Positions 25,689-32,879 of a stretch of 64,000 bases of DNA are shown in pieces (position 1 is the stretch's first letter; each line of letters opens with the position of its first letter). Under the pieces are notes generated by a model, which did not search any database, was not told where the DNA came from, and worked only from the letters and a program-made list of their open reading frames with translations. The translations under genes were made by a program, and so were the position numbers. The stretch comes from Fluviicola sp. (GTDB taxonomy: Bacteria; Bacteroidota; Bacteroidia; Flavobacteriales_D; Crocinitomicaceae): assembly GCF_029266855.1 (NCBI RefSeq), contig NZ_JAQSWB010000002.1, forward strand, positions 480,106 to 544,105, written 5' to 3'.

Positions 25689-25756
25689 CAAAGCTAAGGT
25701 GTCTGATTCTTACTAAAAATGACATTCCTTATTCCAATAACTGATCTGGATCAGTT
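25689..25756 (-). promoter_or_regulatory. promoter with Fnr-like dyad
   Basis: On the minus strand, -7 box TAGCTTTG occupies 25696-25689. Upstream, AACTGAT-ctgg-ATCAGTT (25739-25756) is a perfect 7-bp inverted repeat with core TGAT-N4-ATCA, the FNR half-site arrangement. Its centre is near -64, close to a class I position. Confidence 0.5.
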
Positions 25757-25824
25757 TAAGTGTGTTGTAAATTGCTTATAGTCTGAGCTTTATATGAAAC
25801 GATTTTCTTATTTATAAAGTGGTT

Positions 25825-26229
25825 TTAATCCGCATCCTGGTAATAAACAGGCTCATCAGGGTCAGCTTTTTTACTTAGAAATTCACCCTCCGTATTTTGT
25901 TCTGCTAGAGTCCAGCTGTCAGTTGCTGTCGTTTCCAACCAGACACGTCCCGATTTTCGGAATACCTGCAGTCCGAGTCCATATCCTGCAGAAAAGAGTT
26001 CTTCTAGCTCACTGACCTTCATATCGGGTGTAATGATAATCTCATCTGTACTATAAACCGTCCTGCAATCCGCTAATGTTAACTCTTTGGGAATTAAAAA
26101 CTGGTTGGAGGAAGCCTCTCCGGATAAATGTTTTTTGGAGAAAAACTCCAGTTTGAGAAAAGGAAATGCTTTTGTAAATGAATTGCTGATCTCCTCGAAA
26201 CTTTGCTGATTATTGATAATTAATTTCAT
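25825..26229 (-). CDS. hypothetical protein co-transcribed with a universal stress protein gene
   Basis: A 134-residue soluble acidic protein (KLIINNQQSFEEISNSFTKA, SELEELFSAGYGLGLQVFRK, SGRVWLETTATDSWTLAEQN). The C-terminal tail is Asp/Glu-rich (KKADPDEPVYYQDAD). I recall sequences like it near stress genes in Bacteroidota but cannot name a family. Starts 17 nt after the UspA gene stop on the same strand, so it is the third gene of the DoxX-UspA unit. Confidence 0.6.
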   Translation of the reverse strand: MKLIINNQQSFEEISNSFTKAFPFLKLEFFSKKHLSGEASSNQFLIPKELTLADCRTVYSTDEIIITPDMKVSELEELFSAGYGLGLQVFRKSGRVWLETTATDSWTLAEQNTEGEFLSKKADPDEPVYYQDAD

Positions 26230-26246
26230 GGCTGTATAATTTGGTT

Positions 26247-27071
26247 TTATTCATGAAGTGTAAGAAGAGGAACTTTAGTGCGAAAAGCCATTGCTTTTGT
26301 ATGCGGTTCGCGGAATAAACGGCTGATTGCAGAATGTTCCCGGGTGATCATTACCACCATATCGATGTCATGCTTCGCTACAAAATCATTAATACCCGCA
26401 ACAACATCCTTGTTTTCCCTGTAAAAAAAAGTATGGTGAATAAATTTCAGAGAGTGAATAAGCCTGAAGCCTTCGGCAATTTCTCCGAAAGTCGGGATTA
26501 CTTTTGATTCGGTATATATATTCAATGCTTGTACATGTGATTTGAAGAGCCTCGCCAATTGCTTTAGAGGTTTTAAAACTGTTTTATTATCCGTTTCAAC
26601 AAAATCAACTGCCAAAACAAAGTTTTTAGGTTCTTTGAATTTCACTTCTTTGCGTATAACCATCACTGGAATTTTTGATTCCCGGATCAGTAAGGAAGCT
26701 GTACTGCCCAGAACTCGTTCTTCTAAATATCCAGCTCCCTGATTGCCGATGACAATAAAGTCGACTTTTTCTTTTTCTGCGTAGCAAATGATTTCCTCAT
26801 ATGCGGCTCCGGCTACTGTGTGGTAGCTGATCTTAGCATCAGGATTGGTTTTTAGAATCTTTTCTTTTAGCTTTTCCAGGGATGATTTGGTCTCTTTTTC
26901 AAGCTCCTGCTCACTTGGTATAATAAGCAGGGGATCATACATTGATGCCGGAACGAAATAGACATGAAAAAGTAAAAGTTCTGCTCCTGTTTTTTTTGCA
27001 AGCTGAACAGCATAATCCAAAGCATTATCGGATAAGATTGAAAAGTCTGTTGGCACAAGGATTTTTTTCAT
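26247..27071 (-). CDS. tandem universal stress protein (UspA family)
   Basis: A 274-residue protein with two Usp domains. Domain 1 (1-145) begins MKKILVPTDFSILSDNALDYA and has the ATP-binding G-x2-G-x9-GS motif (GNQGAGYLEERVLGS). Domain 2 (about 150-274) is degenerate and ends with VVMITREHSAISRLFREPHT, lacking a clear nucleotide motif. It should act in the cytoplasm under stress or low oxygen. Lies 12 nt after the DoxX-like gene in the same unit. An Fnr-like dyad precedes the first gene. Confidence 0.88.
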   Translation of the reverse strand: MKKILVPTDFSILSDNALDYAVQLAKKTGAELLLFHVYFVPASMYDPLLIIPSEQELEKETKSSLEKLKEKILKTNPDAKISYHTVAGAAYEEIICYAEKEKVDFIVIGNQGAGYLEERVLGSTASLLIRESKIPVMVIRKEVKFKEPKNFVLAVDFVETDNKTVLKPLKQLARLFKSHVQALNIYTESKVIPTFGEIAEGFRLIHSLKFIHHTFFYRENKDVVAGINDFVAKHDIDMVVMITREHSAISRLFREPHTKAMAFRTKVPLLTLHE

Positions 27072-27083
27072 AGGATGTGTGTT

Positions 27084-27509
27084 TTAAGATTTGAAGAATA
27101 ATGCATCCATTGACCAGCAGTGCCATTCCAATGGTGTTATTAAAAGGAACAGAAGAATTATCAGCCTGGGGAATACATTGCGCATATTCCAAAGCGGTTC
27201 ATTGATTCCAAAACCCAAAGCTGCGACAATCAGGTTGATACCAAGCAAGTAAAGGGCTGCAAATTCAAATAATCCCAGGATGAGCAGTAAACCGCAGATC
27301 AATTCCGTATAAACGGTAAACCACGCACTGAATACGGTGAGTAATCGGGGGATTTTCTTCTGTATAAATGTTTCATGATACGTGGCAGCTACCTTTCTCA
27401 ATCCAATATTAAATGCAGCATCGTAACCTTGAAAAAGAAAAAGCAGACCAAGGAATACACGCGCAATGGTTATTGCAGATATGTAATGATATTGTTCGAT
27501 GATTTCCAT
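27084..27509 (-). CDS. DoxX-family small membrane protein
   Basis: A 141-residue protein with four helices. The DoxX/TQO-small-subunit pattern is seen in ARVFLGLLFLFQGYDAAFN and TVYTELICGLLLILGLFEFA. The family is linked to quinone or thiol redox in the membrane. First gene of the DoxX-UspA-hypothetical operon. Intergenic dyad GATGA-ATA-TCATC lies 74-86 nt upstream. Confidence 0.7.
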   Translation of the reverse strand: MEIIEQYHYISAITIARVFLGLLFLFQGYDAAFNIGLRKVAATYHETFIQKKIPRLLTVFSAWFTVYTELICGLLLILGLFEFAALYLLGINLIVAALGFGINEPLWNMRNVFPRLIILLFLLITPLEWHCWSMDALFFKS

Positions 27510-27581
27510 AACGGTTCTTTTCTGAAAGTAAAATTACCTGGGATCATAACGGAGAGCAATGAGATTAATCAGTATTGCATG

Positions 27582-27595
27582 TGATGAATATCATC
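27582..27595. promoter_or_regulatory. Fnr-like dyad in the divergent doxX / mscS gap
   Basis: TGATGAATATCATC contains TGAT-N4-ATCA and the perfect inverted repeat GATGA-ATA-TCATC (27583-27595). It shares its core with the dyad at 25742-25753 before the nearby membrane-protein gene. Confidence 0.45.
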
Positions 27596-27698
27596 GGTGA
27601 CACCTCAAAAGTAAGTTGGTTTAATAGTGAAAAGTGTTGTTGTCTGATTTTAACTTTCTTTTCATTTAACCCATTGCTGAATGAATTAACTTACAGTT

Positions 27699-28775
27699 AT
27701 GGAAGATTTTTTACGCTATACTTTTTGGGGAAACACCGTTTATTCGTGGGTGTTTGCTTTGGGGATCGTAGTAGTTTCCCTACTTGTAATTCGTTTGTTC
27801 CGCTATGTTATTCTCAGACGATTGAAGACCTGGTCCGCGTCGACCTCCGCAACATGGGATGACTTGCTGATATTAGGCATTGAACGGCTTGTTGTTCCGA
27901 TTCTTTATGTAAGTTCCCTGTATTTTGCGATCAGTACCTTGCGCTTATCACCAAAGGCGGATAAAATCCTGCATATTCTTTATCTGGTAGCACTGACGTA
28001 TTGCATTTTGCGTTTGATCAGTGCGGTATTCCGGCGTTTGCTGATAACATTTGCCGCCCGTAGGAGCAGCCAGGGAATGGGGGAACAATCGGTTTCCGGA
28101 TTAATGATCATCCTGAATATTGTGATTTGGATCGTTGGGATCATCTTCCTGATCGATAACCTGGGTTATAATGTTACTACGCTGATCACCGGTCTGGGAA
28201 TTGGGGGAATCGCAGTAGCACTTGCAGCCCAAACGATCCTGGGAGATTTGTTTAGTTATTTCGCTATTTTCTTTGATAAGCCTTTCGAGATCGGTGATTC
28301 GATCACTATTGGCGACCAGTCCGGAACAGTAGAGCGAATCGGGATCAAAACCACCCGGATCCGTACGCTGAGCGGTGATCAGCTAGTTTGTTCAAATACC
28401 GATCTGACCAATTCCCGGGTGAATAACTTCAAACGCCTGGAGAATCGCCGGATCGTTTTTACACTGCGTGTAATATACAACACACCATACGAAGTACTGG
28501 AAGAAATACCGGTTCTTGTAAAAACAATTATCGATAAACAGCCGCACGTGGAATATGGCCGTGGACACCTCGCAGCTTTTGGAGACTGGAGTCTTAATTT
28601 CGAATTTGTTTACAATGTCCTGAGCCCCGATTACGGAATCTACATGGATGTACAGCATGCAATTTATATGGAGATCATTAAGGTTTTTAAGGAACGGTCC
28701 ATATGTTTCGCATTCCCAACTCAACCCTTTATTTCAAATGAATCGGAAGGAGAAGTAGGAGGAAACGACAATTAA
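27699..28775 (+). CDS. MscS-family mechanosensitive channel
   Basis: A 358-residue protein. Four N-terminal helices precede the pore helix region (LITGLGIGGIAVALAAQTILGDLFSYFAIFF). The MscS beta domain (PFEIGDSITIGDQSGTVERI) follows, then an alpha/beta cytoplasmic domain ending near residue 345. It opens under membrane tension to release osmolytes. Divergent from the DoxX-UspA unit. Confidence 0.9.
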   Translation: MEDFLRYTFWGNTVYSWVFALGIVVVSLLVIRLFRYVILRRLKTWSASTSATWDDLLILGIERLVVPILYVSSLYFAISTLRLSPKADKILHILYLVALTYCILRLISAVFRRLLITFAARRSSQGMGEQSVSGLMIILNIVIWIVGIIFLIDNLGYNVTTLITGLGIGGIAVALAAQTILGDLFSYFAIFFDKPFEIGDSITIGDQSGTVERIGIKTTRIRTLSGDQLVCSNTDLTNSRVNNFKRLENRRIVFTLRVIYNTPYEVLEEIPVLVKTIIDKQPHVEYGRGHLAAFGDWSLNFEFVYNVLSPDYGIYMDVQHAIYMEIIKVFKERSICFAFPTQPFISNESEGEVGGNDN

Positions 28776-28846
28776 AGTTTAAAGTCAGCGCCTCGATCAT
28801 TGATAGCCATTATTTACTTCAGGGAAGATAATTGACAGGTAATTCC

Positions 28847-28917
28847 ACAATAGTAGAAGTTATGCAAATAGACGTAATAATTATGTAATTCATCCTTTTT
28901 TCAGTTCTCTATTTTTG
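28847..28917 (+). promoter_or_regulatory. regulon promoter, site f (cyanophycin breakdown)
   Basis: ATGCAAAT 28862-28869, 14 nt, TGTAAT 28884-28889, 20 nt, TATTTTTG 28910-28917, the last a perfect -7 consensus. CACAATAGTAG precedes it at the shared distance. The direct-repeat halves here are GTTATGCAA and ATTATGTAA, 22 bp apart. Confidence 0.7.
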
Positions 28918-28975
28918 AAAGGAAGATTTGAAGGAAGATGGAGTAATTAAACTTCTTTCATTTAAACTAGCAGCA

Positions 28976-29917
28976 ATGGGAAGAATAGTACCGATGGGAC
29001 ACATCGCCATCGTAGTGCATGGAGGTGCAGGAGATGATTCGGAATATATTGTAAAGCATATCTCAGAATATGAAGAAGGAATAAATGACGCAGTAACTGC
29101 TGGTTACAATATCCTGAAAAAAGGAGGAAGTGCCCTTGATGCAGTGGAGGCTGCAGTGATGTCCCTGGAAAATAATCCGTTTTTCAATGCGGGTAAGGGT
29201 TCGGCATTGACTGCTGCCGGTCATGTTGAAATGTGCTCCTCCATAATGGATGGAAAGAACAAGAAAGCAGGAGCTGCTGCTATTGTGACGAATATTCGTA
29301 ACCCTATTTCGTTTGTCAAGGAACTCGCAAAGGATTCTACATTACTTTACTTAGGAGGTGATGAAGCTTTGGAGACCGCGAAAGATCTGGGTATAAAAAC
29401 CGAGCCGGAAGCTTATTTTATTACAGAACATCAATGGGATGCTTTTGAAAAAGAACGCAAAAAAGATGCGGGTAAAAGCAAAGTCTTAAATAAATACCTG
29501 AAACGCCAGCATGGCACTGTAGGCGCTGTAGCAATTGATGTTGAAGGGAATCTTGCAGCCGGAACTTCTACCGGTGGAACAGAGTATTGCCAGCCGGGAA
29601 GGATAGGTGACAGCTCCATGATTGGTGTGGGAACATATGCAGACAACAAAACTGCGGCTGTTTCCTGTACCGGTGATGGTGAGTATCTGATCACAGAAGT
29701 ACTGGCTTATAATATTGCTGCTACGATCGAACATACGGGTTGTACAATCCAGGAGGCTATTGACGAGGTTATTCTGGTTAAAAATAAAGACAGGGCCTGT
29801 GACTTGGGCGCCATAGGCGTTGATGCCAAAGGAAACATAGGGATCGCGTTTAACAGCGAACGGATGTTCAGGGGGTGGAGGACACGGGAAGACAGCGGAA
29901 TAAAAATATATAAATAA
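28976..29917 (+). CDS. isoaspartyl peptidase / L-asparaginase (Ntn hydrolase), copy 1
   Basis: 313 residues from ATG 28976. ATG 28994 (MGHIAIVVHGGAG) aligns best with the start of copy 2, and TTG 28928 is too close to the transcript start. The family opening IVVHGGAG is present. The autocleavage site is the Thr of HGTVGAVAID, which becomes the N-terminal nucleophile. The substrate loop GTSTGG and GDGEYLI complete the active site. It cleaves beta-Asp-X dipeptides, here most likely the beta-Asp-Arg dipeptides released by the cyanophycinase encoded 24 nt downstream, giving Asp and Arg. Confidence 0.88.
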   Translation: MGRIVPMGHIAIVVHGGAGDDSEYIVKHISEYEEGINDAVTAGYNILKKGGSALDAVEAAVMSLENNPFFNAGKGSALTAAGHVEMCSSIMDGKNKKAGAAAIVTNIRNPISFVKELAKDSTLLYLGGDEALETAKDLGIKTEPEAYFITEHQWDAFEKERKKDAGKSKVLNKYLKRQHGTVGAVAIDVEGNLAAGTSTGGTEYCQPGRIGDSSMIGVGTYADNKTAAVSCTGDGEYLITEVLAYNIAATIEHTGCTIQEAIDEVILVKNKDRACDLGAIGVDAKGNIGIAFNSERMFRGWRTREDSGIKIYK

Positions 29918-29941
29918 AATGCTCAATTTAAAACAAGGATC

Positions 29942-30811
29942 ATGAATCAAATTATTCCTAAAGGCAGATTATTAATTATTGGAGGAGCAGAAGATAAGGG
30001 AGATGAGAAACCGGAAATAGCAGAACACAATCCCAAGTATGTTGAAATGGAGATCCTGAAACAACTGGTTGCCGGAAAATCTCGGAACCCGCGGATTGAA
30101 GTAATAACTACCGCCTCGAATGAACCCGAAAAGCAAAAGCGAAAATACGAAGAAGCGTTTGAAAGGGTAGGTTATAAAAATGTAGGTTTTTTGAATATCC
30201 AGAGCAAAGAAGAAGCCCGGGACGAAAAATTTGCGGCCAGGATTAAAAAAGCAAAGACTGTTCTGTTTGCCGGTGGCGATCAGTTTAAGATTGCAACTAT
30301 CCTGGGAGGAACTATGATTGCAGAAACAATCAAAAACAAGTATTTTGAAGATAAGGATTTTACCGTTGCCGGAACAAGTGCCGGCGCTGCTGTTGCGCCT
30401 GAAGTGATGATCCAGTCAGGTGGTACCTATGAAGCACTTTTTGAATCGGATCTGAAAACCGGGGGAGGACTTGGTTTAATGGACGGGTGCATTATTGATA
30501 CGCATTTCATCAAACGAGGCAGGTTTGGCCGGCTTGCACAGGCAATTGTGCGTAATCCCGGACAAATGGGGATTGGCCTTGGTGAAGATACGGCCATCAT
30601 TATCAAAAAAGGATGTGAAGCAAAATGTTTGGGTTCGGGGATGGTAGTAATCATCGATGGCCGCGATATTGAACACACCAATATCAACGAAGTGAAAAAC
30701 GACGGAGCTATTTACGTAGATAACCTGCGGGTGCATTTGCTGGTCAAAGATTGCAAATTCAATATCCGGACTTACAAACTCGAATATCCCAAACTAAGAG
30801 AAGAAACATGA
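29942..30811 (+). CDS. cphB: cyanophycinase, copy 1
   Basis: A 289-residue member of the S51 peptidase-like family. The nucleophile Ser146 lies in the elbow AGTSAGAA. FAGGDQFKIATILGGT and the GRFGRL region match cyanophycinase. There is no signal peptide, so it acts in the cytoplasm. It hydrolyses the Asp-Arg polymer to beta-Asp-Arg. About 60 percent of residues match copy 2 at 35.5 kb by eye, including GLGLMDGCIIDTHFIKRGRF. Pairs with the upstream isoaspartyl peptidase under regulon promoter f. Confidence 0.9.
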   Translation: MNQIIPKGRLLIIGGAEDKGDEKPEIAEHNPKYVEMEILKQLVAGKSRNPRIEVITTASNEPEKQKRKYEEAFERVGYKNVGFLNIQSKEEARDEKFAARIKKAKTVLFAGGDQFKIATILGGTMIAETIKNKYFEDKDFTVAGTSAGAAVAPEVMIQSGGTYEALFESDLKTGGGLGLMDGCIIDTHFIKRGRFGRLAQAIVRNPGQMGIGLGEDTAIIIKKGCEAKCLGSGMVVIIDGRDIEHTNINEVKNDGAIYVDNLRVHLLVKDCKFNIRTYKLEYPKLREET

Positions 30812-30895
30812 TTAAGTGCAAAAGTCCCGAGGATAAATGGGATGTATGTACCCTAATCTGTCACCTCAAAATCACCGGGGGTGATCCACGATTTC

Positions 30896-30925
30896 AGCGC
30901 CTGCCGGCAGGCGCTCTTTTCTTTT
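30896..30925 (+). terminator. terminator after cyanophycinase copy 1
   Basis: AGCGCCTGCC (30896-30905) and GGCAGGCGCT (30906-30915) are a perfect 20-bp palindrome followed by CTTTTCTTTTCC. It ends the first cyanophycin-breakdown unit. Confidence 0.75.
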
Positions 30926-31165
30926 CCACAAATACACAATTTAGTTGCTTGTTTCTGCCAATTAATAGGAACAAAGTCTTCGCTTAAATGATGTGTGGTA
31001 AAGAATATATGTACTTAAGCCAGGTGACTTATATCAGATTATAGAATGTTCAAGTTGGTAAGATTCTAAAGTTCTAAAGTTGCATGTTCGTCCGCCGCGG
31101 CGGACAAACAGCCCTTTATCAGACTGGGATTTAGAGTAGAAAATCACCTGAAATATTGGTGCAAA
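30926..31165. other. noncoding stretch with a GC-rich palindrome
   Basis: No ORF is supported. The only structure is the perfect 16-bp palindrome GTCCGCCGCGGCGGAC at 31090-31105, unusually GC-rich for its AT-rich surroundings. It resembles REP-type palindromes found singly in intergenic DNA. Confidence 0.45.
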
Positions 31166-31200
31166 AAATAGGGACTACCTCACAAAAGATAGTCCCTATT
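31166..31200 (-). terminator. terminator of the DUF2383 / DUF4142 unit
   Basis: On the minus strand AATAGGGACTA (31200-31190) pairs with TAGTCCCTATT (31178-31168) around an 11-nt loop, followed by TTTT. It lies 36 nt after the DUF2383 stop. Confidence 0.8.
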
Positions 31201-31235
31201 GAACAGTGTCTCAGACTAAGTAATATTTGATCTGC

Positions 31236-31712
31236 TTATGATGCTGCATTGGCAGCATCGCGCATTTGTTTGATCTTATCGTGACCGGCTTTGATCTTTG
31301 AATACTGATCTTTAACAATCAGCAGGAACTCTGTTCCGCTCAAAGCTTCACTGTCTATTTCTGTCTGGTATGTTTTCACCGCAGCATCTTCACCAAATTC
31401 GCATGAATTCAGGATTGCTTTACGGTCTTTACTGGTCAAAGCAGCTTTGATATCCATCCATACACGATAAAGTTTACCGGAAACAGTTGTCCCCTCAATA
31501 GGAGTCCCTCCCAGTTTGCTTACTTCCTGTACCAGCTCACGACGGCAATCCTGGCTTGTTTTCATCATTTCAGAGAAAACACTTTTCAGATCCCCCTCAT
31601 CAGTCTCCTGTGAAGCTGTTAAATATCCCTGGATACGATCATTATTGATCTGGATCAGGTTATTCAAGCTGTCAATGATCTCTTGCTTATTTGTTTCAAC
31701 TTTGCTTTCCAT
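31236..31712 (-). CDS. DUF2383 / PA2169-family four-helix-bundle stress protein
   Basis: A 158-residue all-helical ferritin-like protein. The pattern EIIDSLNNLIQINNDRIQGY, DLKSVFSEMMKTSQDCRREL, GKLYRVWMDIKAAL and ILNSCEFGEDAAVKTYQ is that of the PA2169/DUF2383 family. Metal ligands are not complete enough to claim ferroxidase activity. It follows the DUF4142 lipoprotein gene by 33 nt on the same strand. That unit begins at regulon promoter j. Families of this kind rise in stationary phase or oxidative and osmotic stress. Confidence 0.85.
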   Translation of the reverse strand: MESKVETNKQEIIDSLNNLIQINNDRIQGYLTASQETDEGDLKSVFSEMMKTSQDCRRELVQEVSKLGGTPIEGTTVSGKLYRVWMDIKAALTSKDRKAILNSCEFGEDAAVKTYQTEIDSEALSGTEFLLIVKDQYSKIKAGHDKIKQMRDAANAAS

Positions 31713-31745
31713 GTTCGTTATTTTTAAATTGTGATTAATCCGTTT

Positions 31746-32342
31746 TTATTTCTTTTGATCTTTGCATTTCTCTTTACATGCTTCGGAATGCTCCAAATGT
31801 GTGCGTAAAGATGGAAGCATGGACGATGCGAAATTCCGGATATCAGAATCTTCGGCATTGGAAGAAGCCTTTTCGAATTTACGAATAGCACTTCGGTGTC
31901 CTCTGACCATCATACTGCAGTATTCCTTGTCGAAATCCATACCACTTTCTTCTTGTAGATCATCGTATGCATCCTGTCCGTCTTCAGTTAAAACCTCCGG
32001 AATTGTAATTGCTTTGTCCGCAGCCAATGCTTTCAAATCAGCTAAAGCCGCTTTGTGTTCGTCTACCATCATTTTACCCAGCGCTTTTGTATCGGCCATC
32101 GTACCTTTTTGCTGTGCCAGCTCGCCCAATTTGATCTCTTCCAGGTTGATAGCTGCTGCTTCTACAAGGAAGTTTGCATCCTTTTCTGACTTCCTGTCAT
32201 CAAAGCGCTCTTCGTTTTGATCTTCTGCAATCTCCTTCGAATCATCCGGATTACCATTATCACAAGCGTGAATAACTAGCAGACTCAGACTTAAGAATCC
32301 TAAATAAAGAATACCTCTTTTTGTTGTTCTTACATTTTTCAT
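31746..32342 (-). CDS. DUF4142 lipoprotein (ferritin-like helical domain)
   Basis: 198 residues from ATG 32342; a longer in-frame start at 32384 is less likely. An N-terminal signal with lipobox VIHAC predicts a lipoprotein. The DUF4142 domain (about 50-190) is helical: DANFLVEAAAINLEEIKLGE, ALGKMMVDEHKAALADLKAL, DKEYCSMMVRGHRSAIRKFE. The paired His/Glu pattern is ferritin-like. It is probably located in the periplasm or at the outer membrane as a stress protein. First gene of the unit driven from regulon promoter j. Confidence 0.85.
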   Translation of the reverse strand: MKNVRTTKRGILYLGFLSLSLLVIHACDNGNPDDSKEIAEDQNEERFDDRKSEKDANFLVEAAAINLEEIKLGELAQQKGTMADTKALGKMMVDEHKAALADLKALAADKAITIPEVLTEDGQDAYDDLQEESGMDFDKEYCSMMVRGHRSAIRKFEKASSNAEDSDIRNFASSMLPSLRTHLEHSEACKEKCKDQKK

Positions 32343-32412
32343 GATCATTAATTTTTGGTTATAACTAGAATAAATCATACACAATCAAATGTGCTGATAT
32401 GTGTGTGTTAAG

Positions 32413-32469
32413 TAAAATTGCAGACGTTTAACAAAAAACGTGTTACACTTTATTTTTGAAAATTTGCAC
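32413..32469 (-). promoter_or_regulatory. regulon promoter, site j (DUF4142-DUF2383)
   Basis: Read on the minus strand: GTGCAAAT (32469-32462), 14 nt, TGTAAC (32447-32442), 20-21 nt, CAATTTTA (32420-32413). Spacing equals that of the plus-strand sites. The ATG follows about 70 nt later. Confidence 0.6.
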
Positions 32470-32723
32470 TATTCCCACTTTCATTATTTGCAAGTTCAGA
32501 TCTATGAGTTGCTAATTGCCAGTGTTTTCAGGCGTTCTACTCAAGATTGAGCCCGGGCAACCGGTGAGGAACGGACAGCTCCTTTTAGCATTTTTTATGG
32601 AATTGGCATCGGAAACTACATCCATACCTGATTTATGAAATAAAGAGGGAAGAATATTCATTTAACCTCCGCTACACTGCAGATACGCGCTTGTTTAACA
32701 GGAGTTTCCGAGTCTTAAAAATT

Positions 32724-32796
32724 CCTAATTATAGGATTTATGTAAATCGGTGAAATAATTGTGTAAGAAACTGCCTCTGTCACCACAGTATTTTTA
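32724..32796 (+). promoter_or_regulatory. regulon promoter, site g (cyanophycin synthesis operon)
   Basis: ATGTAAAT 32740-32747, 14 nt, TGTAAG 32762-32767, 20-21 nt, TATTTTTA 32789-32796. Direct-repeat halves TTTATGTAA and ATTGTGTAA lie 22 bp apart. The CphA ATG is 83 nt downstream. Between sites j and g (32470-32723) no gene or hairpin was seen. Confidence 0.65.
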
Positions 32797-32830
32797 CCTA
32801 CAGAGCTGATAGGACGTGGTATTCAATGAA

Positions 32831-32856
32831 TTGAGCCGCTTTTTAGCTCAAATTTT
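32831..32856 (+). other. small leader hairpin before cphA
   Basis: TTGAGC (32831-32836) pairs with GCTCAA (32846-32851) around a 9-nt loop, followed by ATTTTA. It sits in the 5' leader 29 nt before the cphA ATG, where other members of the regulon have G5/C5 hairpins. It is weak and may not terminate. Confidence 0.3.
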
Positions 32857-32879
32857 ACACACACTATAATAAATAAACC

